From positions 372,001 to 436,000 of the forward strand of contig JAECYW010000020.1 in the NCBI GenBank assembly GCA_023014335.1: 64,000 bases of DNA. Direction: 5' to 3'. The position numbers and the translations under genes are program-made. The notes under the pieces are model-generated. The model did no database searches. It had not been told where the DNA came from and saw nothing but the letters and a program-made list of their open reading frames with translations. This document shows positions 1 through 12,044 of this stretch, one piece after another; the first letter of the stretch is position 1; each line of letters opens with the position of its first letter. The DNA comes from Galerina marginata. Taxonomy: Eukaryota; Basidiomycota; Agaricomycetes; Agaricales; Galerinaceae.

Positions 1-720
1 AGAACGAAAATAAAAACAATGATGCAGCCACTGCATCGTTATCGACGATCCAACGGCACCTCAATTGGCAGGAACTTGAAGTCAATGAACCTATTGCCCA
101 CATATTCATATCGCAAAATGACATATACAATTACGAGAACGCCTCTTTCAGGTTCAAGTTGCTTGAGACGCGGTTTTGATGTGGAGTAATCGTGGGATGC
201 GGAATGTGGATGTGGTGAATTCGAGTTGAGCGGTTTACGCGTTTGTGTTTGCTGAGTGCTCTGGCGATTTCGTCTGCGATGTGGGTACTGTACTGTGGGT
301 GCGTGCATTTCTTTGACTTCTCCTCAGTCTTCCGTTTTAATTTGGGTTTCTGGGTCGGTCCAGGATGACAACGCTTGATGAGGAGGACGAGGAGGAGAAG
401 TGTCCGTTTCGAGGCCATCTCTCTCTTTCTCAAGCTTCAAGCCCGAGATTGAGAGTAAGGATGAGGGCTATCCATTCCTTTCGATGCGTAAGTGGGTCAA
501 CCTCTTTCCATACTGATTGTGCATATTACAGTCAACCTACAAGTTGCTAGCTGCCACCAAATTTGACTTTCGACTCGCTCAAGCTGCTACCTTCTTTTGA
601 TGAAGAGTAGAAATGCATGGCGGCAACATGGCGGCATTATGGACTAGAATTTAGCTCTAGTCCGATGTTATCTAGCTAGAGGGATTAAAATAAAGCCCCG
701 CCCCTCTGGGAGGGGGTCAA
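1..720. repeat. Tail of duplicated segment P (first copy)
   Basis: This stretch matches the ends of two other P copies near 23270-23990 and 42110-42860. Shared landmarks are a GCATCGTTATCGA stretch (about 36, 23338 and 42171), a GGCGATTTCGTCTGCGA stretch (about 262, 23553 and 42412), and the AGTTGCTAGC / CTAGTC...TATCTAG end near 540-680. It carries no intact reading frame in any copy, and the six-frame ORFs do not agree between copies, so I treat it as non-coding duplicated DNA. Bases about 720-1040 show no gene and no clear repeat. Confidence 0.6.
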
Positions 721-1039
721 CGAGAAGCGATTGAAATTACAGTTCAAAGTCTTTCTCGAAAGACTCTTGGTACAATCCCAGGATTATCCGTTGACTTTCG
801 GTACTGCTTTGATATCTTGCAACAGATTTTGCTTGAAGAACTCGTTGAGGTTGGATAGTATAAGTTACTGGCACGGGGGAAAGAATCAAAGAAATACTGA
901 GTTCGTCGATCAAGAATTGGTACTTGAATATATTGCGATATCAGTCGGCTTCATTGCAATTGGCGATGAAATGTCAGGAATAGAGGTTGAGATTAGAGAG
1001 GTAGTCATTATTATTCCAAAGGCATTCGAATGAGCATCA

Positions 1040-3900
1040 GCGAAGGCAAAGCGAAGGTAAAAACAATTGCACGAAATTCGGCTGCGATGTATTTTTAACC
1101 AGCCTTGATGTGGCTGTGCCCGACCCTCCTTGCCATCCAACCACGACGCGCTCATCTCCTCAATCGCAAGGCAAGGTCATTTCGTTTCTCGCATCTTATT
1201 GCCTACGTACGCGTCTAATACTTTGACCAACAGTCCTGCGACCTCCTCACGCGCCATGCTTGCTCTTTCTCAGACAGTCGTCGCTCAATCTACCTTCAAA
1301 TATGCCGGTAAAATGACTCAATTATAATATTCCGGCACGATTCCTACCTGCCTCTCTTTCTCCTCAATCTTATCGTCGCAAGAGGCCGCATATATTTATT
1401 AGCTTTTGCTGACGGTCTATGTATTACGGAGGAGCCCCGTTCATCGTCGCGATGTTCGTATATGCGCACCTTGGGGTGAGTTCTGTCCAGCACATGGTTA
1501 CATGGATATGTCTAACCCCAATTGTAACTCCAGCTCTGGCGACCACGACCGCGACTGTCACTGAGGATTCCAAATTCAAAGCGAACTCTGCGAAGGCGAA
1601 ACTCTGGGTCATCCGCCCCGAACCACATTGTCTGTCTATTCGAATTGTTCACAGCGCGCGCCATGGAGTACGAGGATGTCGGTGTGGTTCACCAAGAACC
1701 CAGTAACATGTCGCCGTAAACACCCTCAACATCCTTTTCCTTCCTCGTAGTCACCAGTAGGCGTCGTCAAGAAAGATTCAAGAAACCTCGCGAATACACA
1801 ACACTCTCAACTTTGTCCGATGCCATTTTTCTTCCTCTCTTCCTCCTCCCTCCCTTCCTCAGCACACAGGCGGGCTCAGTATGAATGCAAGACGACGCGA
1901 GGACGGGAGAGACATGGCCATCCGCTAGGTCGAAATTGAATGGGGAATTTCGGGCCACCAACGAACCAGCTCCGATTTCGACTGGACTCGTCTCAATCTT
2001 CTCCCTCTCTTCCCCTTATGTTTTCTCATTCCTCGATACCGCCCCTGACACCCTCTACAGAGGCACCTCCACTTGTTTTCCAGCGGTGCATCCGTCTCAA
2101 GACCCACTCGTTAGCGCCATTCCAGAGTTTAAATCCCAACGAGCCCTCGCTGGTTCCAATTCTGGCATCCGTGCTCGCATCCACTCCCGAACAGTTACAA
2201 GTTGGAGATCACCTCGAGTTGCGACCACGACCGTGTACGTGGTTTGAAGAGATGGAGGTCAGAAAAGAGCAGCACTGAAGGCAGCCTGAGGGTGTCCCTT
2301 CTACGATCGACCAAGAGGACGGAAATGGACCAGTACTCCGCCACTTCCCGCTGCTCTTCTTCCCCACAAAACTCGCATTACCTGCTCGCATGTTATTTGA
2401 CTCCTATGAAAGGAGAGAGTAGATGCCGCCGCCGTCCTATGCGTATACTTTACAATCCGCCGACGCACTTGAAGCTTGGAAGTATTGCGTTATGATGCCT
2501 CCGACGTTTCTCGTTCCGAGGGTGGATAAATCTAACAGGCTCAAATGGCGAGCATTCAATATACTATCCAATGCTGTCCCAATGACCCGACTTGGCTCGT
2601 CATTCTCGTTCTTCACCTGTGCCGTTGGTGCTTTCGATTCTCAGCTTGACCTTCACACCCTCAACACCTGCATACATCAAGCACCCAAGATGTCTCTAAT
2701 CCCAAATTCGCTCCAGAGCAGCCGGTCTCGGTCTCGTCATCTTTCATGGCGACATGTCGTGATATCGGGCTTCTTACAGTGGTAAGTCACGATGCATCTT
2801 TCGAGAGCCTGGCTCACGTTTTATTCAAAGATCTTCGGTTCTAAAACGAATCGAATACCGGCACGAACGCCTATTGAGCTATGGCAGCTCACAGAAGACT
2901 CGGTTGGCGATGGTGTGTGTGATGTGAAGTCTTCTGCGAGGAGAAATAGGTGGAACGACGCAGGCTGTATGGTACGTGGGCATGTTGAAGGCTATTCGAT
3001 GATTTGGTTGAACGTTCTTTGTCATAGAATCGCACTGAGTCTGCCAGCAGATGACATCGTATAACGACTCTCGGAGCGAATGGCAACGGAGGATATGGTT
3101 GGAATAAACGAATCCGGGTCTGACTGGCGCAGCAGGTTTATAAGTTTTTATGCGTGCGACGCGCTAGCCGAGTGCTCCAAGAAGTAGGACGGAAGCATGA
3201 GACTGAAGGTATATGGGCACGGTGATGATTTGTTACATTTGGCTGACCATCCTTCTTCAGCATTGAATCGAATCGAGTCTGGTCAAAATTGGCAGGAACG
3301 TGAATTCCGCTCGGGCAGCTGCTGAAGACTTGCTCTTACTTATGTGGGCGTTCGTGCTCGTGAAGTGTTGGCGACTGCGAGGATCAACAAGCAATAGGAT
3401 GGAAGGTGCAACCTGGAGGTACGTGGCCTTTTCAAGACTGACTGACATTTGGCTAAAGATTCTTCTTCATAGGGTCGGTCCCGGCTGGGGCCAATAATGA
3501 AACTCAAATAACTACGAGAAGGCAGACTTGTGGAATCGACGACAAGCTCGTATGTGCCTCGATTAGGGGAAAACGAGCAGAACACAAACCCGGTTCTGAC
3601 TTCTGACGGTCACGGAAGACTCGAGGGTTCGCGTTCGAGACGTATTGGTGACTACGAGGACGAATTGGACGTAGGATGGTTGATGCAGGATGTAGGTATG
3701 TGTGGCTCGTTGCGGAGGTTCACGGTCTTTGCTGATTTCTGAGCATTCTTCTCTTTCGCAGAATTGATCCGCATCTGGGTCAGCTGATGAAACTCGAACG
3801 GCGACAAGAAAGCTGACTCAAGGGGCCAAAGAGAACGGAGCTAAAGACTGACTCAAGATGATAATTACAGAGGGTGGAACTGATTATGATGAATGTATCA
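1040..3900 (+). repeat. Block R copy A: decayed duplicated block with exon/intron-like array
   Basis: The head (TATTTTTA..CCAGCC..TGTGGCTGTGC, 1090-1120) recurs at about 12078, 29352, 55905 (reverse) and 59271. At 1655-1700 the forward reading ARAMEYEDVGVVHQEP is shared with the copies near 55320 (reverse) and 59820. From about 2780 the block becomes an array of intron-like segments with donor GTAYGT, a GGCTGA-type branch site and TTCTTC..TAG acceptor at about 2970-3025, 3210-3260, 3418-3472 and 3693-3761. These are separated by 130-210 base exon-like pieces. Frames are broken by stops and I see no intact gene. It lies just downstream of the receptor gene that ends at 4087. Confidence 0.6.
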
Positions 3901-4086
3901 GCAAGAACACAAATTCAATGATGATGGCTGACCTCCCGAGTTATCAAACTAGATATCTGACCAACATAAAAATTAGCGAATATTCTGTATACAGTATTCT
4001 GAATCAATGAACATATATTGAAATTAAAGAGTACATTGTAGATATTTAGATTCTGGTGCCAAAGGCAAAAAAACAGACCTAAGTAA

Positions 4087-6618
4087 CTATGAACTGGAAA
4101 TTGACATGTTGCACACAGGTGATTGGCCAAATGGGTAGAAAAGTGACCTGTCATTCTCCGTGGCTGGCCTATAAAATCCAACAATTGAATTAGGGTCTGT
4201 CTGCTTCTGGTTGATTCTTGCTATATTATCCTTGCAAATCTCTTCACCCCAGTGGATACTGAGACTGACATATTGTCTTGTAGCAGCCTCATAGGCTCTG
4301 AAGGCATTTTGGTAATCACCTTGGCGGAGGTACCCATAGCCCATGTATTCTAATGCAAATGCAGTGTGATGGAAGTTCCCAATGCGCCTGGCCTTTGTAA
4401 GGTAAATTTCAAGGTAGTCCCATGCTTCTGCATCCCTATCAACACTAAAGAGGATCAAGCAGAATTGCCCAGTGATGCTTGCCTGAAGTGCTGGAACATT
4501 GGTTGTTTTGGCCAGCCTCCATGCCTCTCCTATAGCATCCAGTGCCTCTGAGAATCTGAGCTCTTTGTAGTGCACTCGGGAAATGACCAGGCATGCAGCA
4601 GCAAGGCTAGAAGCATTCTTCACAGCCCGGAGTAAAATGCTACCCTGATTTAGGTAGGATAAGGCTTCCTCATGTCGAGAAGCCCAGAATAGGGCACGTC
4701 CAACAGAAACCAAACTCTGGCCATGGATATCATCCAAAAGATCAGCACACTTTGCTTCAACCTTGAGAGCCAACAAAACAGCCTCATTCTCATCATCTAC
4801 AAGAGACCCCACAGTGTATACAAGATCCATTCCACACAGGCCACTGAGCCCTTGCAATTTGGAGTCAGGATTAGGGAGGCTGTTGAAAAGCTGGTAGGCT
4901 CTCAGCAAAGGATCATAGGAGAGATCATATTTGCCAATTTCTTGATAGGTGCTGCCCAAGCACCATACAGCCAAGGCTATATAGCTGTCAACACCATATG
5001 TTTCAGCTGCTGCCACTGCATAACTGGTCATTTCAGGATCAGGCTTTGTATCAGCACGATACCAGCAAAACCCAATGAGAGCTTCCACAGTTTTGTCAGA
5101 GAGAAGGGAGTACAATCTTGTGGATGAGATGAAAAGGATAGACTGAATGTTGGTGTCTTCAGCTGCAAGTACTTTTGAATTATTAGGCCAAGCAGGTTCA
5201 TTAAAGCGACAGGCATGATCCAGAACAAACTGGCAGCACACCAGATATATCTGATCCCAGAGGTTGTCTTTGATTCGGTTATGCTGCATAAATGACTGAA
5301 CAACAGGGATCACAAATAAAACTGGAGAGTTGGTGTCTTTTTGCTTGTTTTTGACCAGTAATCCTGCTTTAAATAGAGTAGCAGTGGCAGAGAGGACCAT
5401 GGCAGCAGTGAGTGATGGCACCCACCAACAGAGATTCTCTTTTGTTGTTCCAGTTGGAAGCAATGACAGAATAGCAAGGAGTTGAACTGCATTGGGGTTA
5501 CTTTGGATGAGATCACTGTCAACAGAAAGGCTGATGCTCTGATTCATGCTCTGTTCCGGATTGTTGGAGAGCAGGTCAGGTCCAGATTCAGACCATGCAG
5601 CCAGCAGGTCCTTGGCTGTCGAATGTGCATCCTCTGCTAGCCGTGCCATGAGACTCACAGCAAAGGGCATGTGTCCCAACACACTCAGTAAACGCACAAG
5701 GTCCGGGTCATCCTTCGAACTCGGGTTGATGTCATGGAAAATACAAAGGCATGATTCTTCGTCAGTAGGCTCGATGTTCTTTGATTGCCATTTGATCGCG
5801 TTGTAGCACGGAGGATTATTTCCGCGCATCGTGACTAGCATAGCGATGTGCTCCAGCTTCGCCAGTGTCCGGAGGATATCTTCAACCTGTTTCTGGGTTC
5901 CACCACTCGCGTTCCAGGGTGTTTCAAAGTTGTCGAGGATAAGTAAGCGGGGATCTGTCGAGGCGTTGAGTTCGGTGATAATCTTCTCAAGTGTAACTTG
6001 TTTGTCTCCGGGAACCTGTAGCTGGATGAATAGCGTTTCGAGGAACAGAGATCCTGACGTCGCTCCAATACAAGGCACCCAGACAGAATTCCCATGCGGA
6101 AACCGGTCCTGGACGAGAGACGATTCGACAACAGCCAAAGAAACCGATGTCTTTCCCATCCCACCTTGGCCGAGAATGCAGACGCGCGAGGTTTCCTGCT
6201 TTACGAGAAATCGGGAAATCTCTTCGACGAGATCATCCCGTCCATAGAAGACCTCTGGCTTCAGTGGCATCTGTTGTCGCCCGACCGCGTCTGATCGATG
6301 CCCAGGCACTGTGGCGGATCGCATTAAAACTTCTTCAAATTCCCCAAATCTGTTGTCGAGATTGTCCACTTTGGTGATTAGATTTTTCATTTCTTCGGCA
6401 GTATCATTGACCGTGTGATAAGCTATATACCAGATCAGAACTAAGAAACAGCATGAATTCAAAGAGGGAAAGATGAACATACTGTTAGATTGGACATAGT
6501 TGAAATTTCCCCCAGAGACAACCATCTGACGGCTGTTGTTGAAGAATCCGTTGGAGCTGGCATGGTGCGGGTCATTTTGCGACTCACTGGGGCGGGAGTG
6601 GTGGAGAGCTGATTCCAT
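4087..6618 (-). CDS. NLR 1: NB-ARC/TPR receptor with GGNF-type N terminus
   Basis: Predicted NOD-like receptor (STAND ATPase), probably a cytosolic sensor that oligomerises on ligand binding. There are two exons, 6618-6483 and 6422-4087, with a 60-base intron (GTATGT...TATAG), giving 823 residues. Residues about 24-45 carry NNSRQMVVSGGNFNYVQSN. The P-loop GQGGMGKTS is at about 130-138, Walker B is LLILDNFE, the sensor-like strand is LVTMRGN, the GLPLA-equivalent is GHMPFAV, and the MHD-equivalent is PVVQSFM. The last 350 residues are TPR-like helix pairs, including YMGYGYLRQGDYQNAF. The start is the first ATG of an exon that aligns with the copy at 61128. The intron is a multiple of three without a stop, so an unspliced reading also stays open. 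The ligand is unknown. The family call is firm; a role in cell death or non-self recognition is inferred. Confidence 0.93.
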   Translation of the reverse strand: MESALHHSRPSESQNDPHHASSNGFFNNSRQMVVSGGNFNYVQSNSMFIFPSLNSCCFLVLIWYIAYHTVNDTAEEMKNLITKVDNLDNRFGEFEEVLMRSATVPGHRSDAVGRQQMPLKPEVFYGRDDLVEEISRFLVKQETSRVCILGQGGMGKTSVSLAVVESSLVQDRFPHGNSVWVPCIGATSGSLFLETLFIQLQVPGDKQVTLEKIITELNASTDPRLLILDNFETPWNASGGTQKQVEDILRTLAKLEHIAMLVTMRGNNPPCYNAIKWQSKNIEPTDEESCLCIFHDINPSSKDDPDLVRLLSVLGHMPFAVSLMARLAEDAHSTAKDLLAAWSESGPDLLSNNPEQSMNQSISLSVDSDLIQSNPNAVQLLAILSLLPTGTTKENLCWWVPSLTAAMVLSATATLFKAGLLVKNKQKDTNSPVLFVIPVVQSFMQHNRIKDNLWDQIYLVCCQFVLDHACRFNEPAWPNNSKVLAAEDTNIQSILFISSTRLYSLLSDKTVEALIGFCWYRADTKPDPEMTSYAVAAAETYGVDSYIALAVWCLGSTYQEIGKYDLSYDPLLRAYQLFNSLPNPDSKLQGLSGLCGMDLVYTVGSLVDDENEAVLLALKVEAKCADLLDDIHGQSLVSVGRALFWASRHEEALSYLNQGSILLRAVKNASSLAAACLVISRVHYKELRFSEALDAIGEAWRLAKTTNVPALQASITGQFCLILFSVDRDAEAWDYLEIYLTKARRIGNFHHTAFALEYMGYGYLRQGDYQNAFRAYEAATRQYVSLSIHWGEEICKDNIARINQKQTDPNSIVGFYRPATENDRSLFYPFGQSPVCNMSISSS
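6423..6482 (-). other. In-frame 60-base intron of NLR 1
   Basis: Donor GTATGT and acceptor TATAG match the 62-base intron of the paralogue at 61264-61325. That one must be spliced because it changes frame. Here the intron is 60 bases without a stop and would read through as about 20 hydrophobic residues (FIFPSLNSCCFLVLIWYIA). Confidence 0.75.
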
Positions 6619-6790
6619 AAGGAAGTGCTGATTAACGAGCGCTATTCAGTTGTGCAGGTCTGAACTTAGAACTTCGATGGTGGTTTGGAAGTAAGAGTAA
6701 TAGTATATGTTTCCAATGTTCCAGTGCGCACGTGTTCCCAGCTGCATCGCCTTTGAACTTTTGAACGCTATTACCAGTTGGCCAGGGCGT
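6619..6790 (-). promoter_or_regulatory. Conserved upstream region of GGNF-type receptors
   Basis: About 170 bases upstream of the 6618 start align with the region upstream of 61128. Shared blocks are AAGGCGATGCARCTGGGAACA, CAAACCACCATC, CTGAATAG and CAGCACYTCCTYATG next to the start. Flanking DNA further out is not obviously shared, so this looks like a co-inherited core promoter and 5' UTR. No clear TATA box was seen. Confidence 0.5.
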
Positions 6791-7022
6791 TAACCACTTG
6801 ATCAGGTTCGATACTGGTGTGTACCATTGCCAAATCGCTGAAATCTGGCTCAACGGTCGGTACTTTGTGTGTATCAGAAGCCTACATAGTCGGTACTGAT
6901 GTCTGATATTTAAGCGGACCTTAAGTAGTGGCTAGAGTAAACATAAGAGGACGACGAAAAGACTCGGAGGCGAGCTTCATGAACACGAAGAACTTGATCG
7001 CCCAGCGAGTGGATGGATTGGT

Positions 7023-7361
7023 ATGAGTAAAGCCGTGCCAGCTGCACTATTATCAGAGGCTATGACAATGGCCGAAGCAGGTATAGATATTGCAGCACGC
7101 AAACGTCAACATTTCGAAACGGCAGGAACGATGGGAGGCCAAGGGGTCGAGGTAGAAGCTGAGAAATACCACAAGCAGTGCGCCTGGTTGAGCAAGTACT
7201 TAGATTCGCGGGGGTTTATGTTTGGTAATGAACACGGACTTCTGCGCGGAGGCTGCGGCTACACCAATAAAGCTGGACCAGGACCGACACTCCAAGGTTG
7301 GATTAGGACTGTATTCCTCCGCTCCTCCGCCACTCCGCCTTCCTTCCATGTCGCCGTGTGA
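7023..7361 (+). CDS. Possible small hypothetical protein
   Basis: A 112-residue open frame starting ATGAGTAAAGCC, upstream of and divergent from the receptor at 6618. The first 70 residues look protein-like (AMTMAEAGIDIAARKRQ, YHKQCAWLSKYLDSRGFMF), while the rest is low complexity. I do not recognise a family, see no splice-supported extension, and find no copy beside the other receptors. It may be chance; low confidence. Confidence 0.2.
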   Translation: MSKAVPAALLSEAMTMAEAGIDIAARKRQHFETAGTMGGQGVEVEAEKYHKQCAWLSKYLDSRGFMFGNEHGLLRGGCGYTNKAGPGPTLQGWIRTVFLRSSATPPSFHVAV

Positions 7362-7569
7362 CCTGGCCAATCCTAAGCGGCCGCGACTCGCAGCGATGTA
7401 CGGCTCTATATCCACCTGAGCTCGCGGCGATTCTTGCCCTCCATCTTCATCTCGATTCCAAGCCCCGTTAAGGCTCTTGGGCCAACAGGCGTTGGAGAAG
7501 ATAACAAGCAGGACTGCCGCTGCTGGGTCGTCATCCTACATTTTGAGCATCCATTTGGGTGATCAGAGA

Positions 7570-10150
7570 AGATGTAGAGGAAGGGATGGAAGGAACCGAG
7601 GTGCGAGCACACGCGGGCAGTAAGAGCAGAGGACGGATGATGCTCGTCTTTGATGAACTTTGAAAGATGACAGATGAAGGGGCAGCGAGAAGAGAGAAGC
7701 GTGGTACTGGACGCCGACGCCTCCCAGATTGACGCGTCAAGCCTCAAGTTTCAGCCTCGGTAGCAGTAGCGATGTGAGTCCCACTCGTAACGAGTGGGAG
7801 GAGCTTCTCGATTGAATCCTGTTTCTCCTTCTCCGTTTCTTTCTTCTTGCCTTCTCCTCGTCGTTCTCCTACTCGATGCCGTTCTCGCCACCCGTGAATG
7901 TTGAGGCAATCCCGCCTGGTGGTACAGGAACCATATCTCCGTTCGTGTTTGGCGACGAGCACCAAAGCCCATGTCGATGCGCAGACGGCGGCTTGAAGAG
8001 TCGAATGGTACATGTAAGCTTGAGTGCATGAGGTCAAACCTCTCCAGCTGGCCTGTCGCGCTCGTGCTTCTTTTAACTTCGAGTTCCGAGGCATCGACCG
8101 CGAAAGCCAATCTTCTCGTCCGGCACACCCGAATGTCCCTCCTCTTCCTCCGTCTCCGATCAACGTTCACTATCAACAGCAGCCCCTCTCTCCACCCTCC
8201 GCTCTCCGCCCTTCTCGTCCTCCAATGCACGACTCTCAAATCCCCAGGCACCACCAAAGCAGCCTCCTCCCAACCCCTCAACGCTGCCTCGGAGAAGTCG
8301 CCAGTCGCCCGAGCGAGAATGAGTTTACCCGCTCCAAGAATCAATCTCAGCGCAAGCCGCGCTGCTCCGCGAGGAGGGTAAACGAACGCAGAAGGCGGAG
8401 GCTGGGCCAGGCAGAGATGTCGCTGCGGTGGTCAGAATCAGGCCAGGCAGCAGGCGGTCTCGGTGCAGAATTTGCAGTCAACACCGGGTTGGATGAGGGC
8501 ACATATGTTGACAGGCCGAGAAAGCCACGAGGAGAAAGCCACGAAGAGAGTTCGTGTCGAGTTTTTGACACCACGTAGACGTTGAATATTTGAATCTCGA
8601 TGGTCATGCTGCCTGAGGGGCAGGCAAGGTTTGGGTTCGACGGTGCAGCAGCTGGGGCACGATGTCGCGAACACGGAGGACTGTGGCCCATTTTGAATGA
8701 AACGAAACGTCGGTGTCTCTATCCCGTTCGTCGATCATAAGCTACAGCTAGCGAGAATTCGACGCTCTACTGGTTGGCGGGAACGATGGGCTATGGTTCG
8801 TAGTATCGTACTGGTGCTGCTGGTAGTGAGGTTGATGATTCGTCGGTAATGCTTGGAATTGATGCGTCAGGTCACGACGAGCTGGCGAAGCCTGTGAAGA
8901 AGCTGACATCGTGATCGATGTCGATTGTTTGACCAGACGTGGGGGCGATGACGACCAGTTCACGTCCCGCAGGCTGGTCTTCTACCTCTTCCCCTCCCAT
9001 ACTCCTTCTCCACCCGCCGATGCGCCAGTCTCCAGAAATCCAAGCTCCGAGCTCCGAAAAATGCCAACCCTCCACCCTCCACCCTCCATCCCGGCCGTCC
9101 GACGTGTCGTTCCAACCTAGCTCTCTCCAAACCAAACCATCAATGCCAAAAAGCAGGCAAGAAAAACCAGCAGTGCCGAATTGAATGTTTGAGAGGCGGG
9201 TAGAGCTTCTTCTCGTGGCTGCGGCTGGAGCATTACTCGGCGAACATGGATTCAGGAAGAGGATGAGTGGGTGCTGAACCACGAACACGCCGGCGCCACT
9301 AGAGGGTCCAAGATCTCATAGTCGGAAGCCAAGACGAGAGGGAAGGCCGCTCTGCTAGCGGTGCAGGCAGCCAGTAGGCTGTATAGTTCGGAAGTCGACG
9401 TGGCTTGCAATTGCGCTCCTGGTTGACAAAACAAAGTGGTTCACGTTGGCGGCGGCGAGTGTTGTGCTTTTCGAGCTCGAGGAGCTTGAAGTTAAGGTTA
9501 CGCGTTACAACTCGTGGGCTTTCCAAAACGCCGAGCCCCAAACCCAAGCGAGAGCGGACGCGGAGGCCATGACATGGTCGCGAAGTGCGGCGGACGGAAA
9601 TCTGATGAGCATCCTCCTTTCTCTCCCCTAGTTCTTCTTCGTCGTTGTTGGCATCGACCCAGGAGAAGGAGGAAGCTGCGGGTGCGGGTGCGGCTACGAC
9701 TGGTAAAAGAGTCGAACTCTGCAAATCCATACAAGAGTAATCCTGGCTGAAAAACGAAATGGGAGGGTGGTCTAGTAAAAGGGGGATCTGAATGACTTGA
9801 GGGGTGAAAGTGTCCGAGTCCGAAGGCTCGACGTGCCGCTGGTACGCCGCAACCGGATGAGGGAACAGCGAAAGCTGTAATCGATATGGGAAGTTATAAG
9901 ATCGTGGACGAGGTTGATCGTCGGGCATTGAACGTTGAGGACGAAATTGCCGCGAAATCCTACCAAAAAGGGCTAATGGCTATCATTGAGGTAATGTCCA
10001 GAGCAGGGTCGGACAGCCAAAAGGGCGGCAAGCCATAGACCAACGACGTGCAGCAAATCGTCCGGTCGGGATGTTGGTAAGGACGTCGAAGGGTGGATCA
10101 TGACTGGAAATGTGAAATGTCATCAAAGGAAGGCTGATCCGTAGGGCACA
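7570..10150. repeat. Segment X, first copy (carries the empty transposon site)
   Basis: This matches 24001-24070 plus 27538-29260. Shared landmarks are GGATGGAAGGAACCGAG (7584 and 24008), the peptide-like reading LQLACRARAS (about 8040 and 27636), GAGGGGCAGGCAAGG-type sequence (8613 and 28147), a CTCCACCCTCCRC stretch, and GATCATGACTGGAAAT (10097 and 29193). At 7632-7635 it holds GACG, the uninterrupted site into which the transposon inserted in the other copy. Long frames here are not conserved between copies and are probably not genes. Bases 10151-10396 show nothing recognisable. Confidence 0.65.
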
Positions 10151-10601
10151 TCATATGTGTCGTGGTCTGGCTAGGAGAAACTAGGAGTGACGGGTGTTCA
10201 GCTTACGCTTGTGCTATACCGACTATCCCAACTTAGAGTACACACCTTGAAAAACTGTTTCACATTCTGAATGAAGACCTAAACAAAACAACGGCATTGG
10301 GCGCTTCACGGGTACCGGTGTTGATGTTAATGCGTTCGTCGGGGTTGAATAGTGAGAAAGCTGTTATTACAATATTAATGTATCTCAATCGATTCGCTAG
10401 GGTGCGATGGTCTTCCTCCGAGCATCTACTGACATTGTGTCCAGGTGCGGCGCTTGATTGGTATCGATATCGGTGCTTGCACCTTTGAATTTCAGATCTA
10501 GAAGGAACTGAAACGAAGGAGAAAGAAAGAAAGGCATACGTGTGTTTGAAAGCTCTATTTCTCGAAGCAGATCTCGGTCGTCAGAATTAAGAGGAAGATC
10601 T

Positions 10602-11974
10602 TTAAATAAGGTAAGGCATGAGAATGATTAAGTAAAGTGAAAGGAAGTAAAATCGTCGCTTACTGCGTCCAGATAGAAGAGCGCGCCAATCAACATCAGT
10701 ACCTCCTCTGCCTTTCAGCGGCCGAGCCGTGGAGCCACCAGCGTGGATATCTAAGTCTTCAGCCATAAAACCACTCTCCGAATCACGACCATCCTGGCTC
10801 TCATAGTCATCCCCCTCCATCCCCTCGCCACGCCCAGACAAAAAGCGCCGCGCATTAGCCCCATCCACAGGCTCCCAATACAACAACCCCGCAACGTCCA
10901 TGGTCTTCGTCATGAGCGCCTCATACTCCGCGTCCAATCCCAATCCCAATCGAGGTGCGTTGGGAGATGCCAGATATTGGCGGAACTTGAGTTCGGCGGA
11001 TAGGATTATGAGGTAGGGGTTTGGGCTGTCTCCGCGCTGACGTTGATGGTTGGGGGGGAATCGGAATGGGGGGTATCGAGGCGAGTTTTCGTGATCGGTT
11101 AGGGGGGCTTCGCGCAGGACTCCGTTTGGGTCTAGTTGATAGTGTTTCGGACCTTTCGGTGTCCCTTCCAGCGTCGGATAGCGAGTAAGGCATGATTTGT
11201 TGGGAAGGAAATGTTTAGGTTGGAGAACGACTACATCGTACTCTGCAGTTTCGGAAACGGACAAAATCTATCAATAGTCTTAGTCAGGCTCAATGGTATC
11301 TCGCATGAATAGAAGGAACTCGGCCAACCTTCAAATCCCGGATGTAAGGTGTGCCTTCTTCCGCTCTTTCCCGTGCGACTTTGTTTTCCTTTTGGATAAT
11401 CTCGGCGAGCGCGTCTAGAGTAGCTTGCGAACAGGTCACGGCGAACATTGCGAATTTATGCATTGCTGAGTGTAGTCTAGGATCGACTGCGGGATTGTGG
11501 GTTTAAGTTAAATAGATAGATAGAGACGCAATTGTAAACGAGCTACTCACGATTGGTGAGGTTGCTGGGGTGATCTAGTGTGAAGGTAGGGCAGACGATA
11601 CCTTGCACGAAGAGAAATAGCTCCTGTGTAGCATAGGCGAAGTCAAATATAACAACAACAAGGCACATACAGCGTCCACTTACGATGTTGCGCTTCAATT
11701 CTTGATCTTTTTCCTCCTTACCCCGTACAGTGTTGACCCAATGTGTCTGTTTGTGGACATAAGAAGAGTCGTTCGTTATAAAGCACGGCTCGGCCCGGTC
11801 GACGGTTCGTCGATTGGTACTTGTAGAGCTTGCTACGGACCCTGCTCTAGATCCTGAAGAGTGGGGCTCCCGAAGAACGGACGGAGCGCCCCAGGCATTG
11901 ACGGGGTGTAAATTTGGAAGAGCGAAGCTGGTGGACAGTTTCACTTGGTTTTGGGATATGATAAGAGTGGACAT
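10602..11974 (-). CDS. HNH-nuclease-like Agaricomycete protein
   Basis: Spliced gene with exons 11974-11684, 11623-11551, 11486-11329 and 11267-10602. Introns are GTAAGT..ACACAG, GTGAGT..CCGCAG and a weaker GTTGGC..GATAG. It encodes 395 residues. The layout follows a family common in mushrooms and annotated as HNH endonuclease-like: CFITND near residue 70, then DHPSNLTNLDPRLHSAMHKFA, then YDVVVLQPKHFLP and NPYLIILSAELKFRQ. The usual AH..P motif is replaced by THWVN, so catalytic activity is doubtful. The true 3' end may lie at 10397: the last 20 residues read like an intron (donor GTAAGC at about 10677) and a downstream exon stays in frame to TAG at 10397. It lies between X and R in this unit only; the equivalent place near 29.3 kb lacks it. 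Confidence 0.6.
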
Positions 11975-12044
11975 GAGATTTAGATTCGGGACGACGCGAC
12001 AGGGCTGAGGTTTGAAGCTGCTCGCTGAGTAGCCATGGAAGGAT

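Noticed and set aside
8024..8578. 184-residue plus-strand frame in segment X
   Set aside because: Pro/Ser/Arg-rich, frame not conserved in the second X copy, no splice signals or family motifs.
9299..9928. 209-residue minus-strand frame in segment X
   Set aside because: Low-complexity reading; the matching region 28543-29118 opens a different frame.
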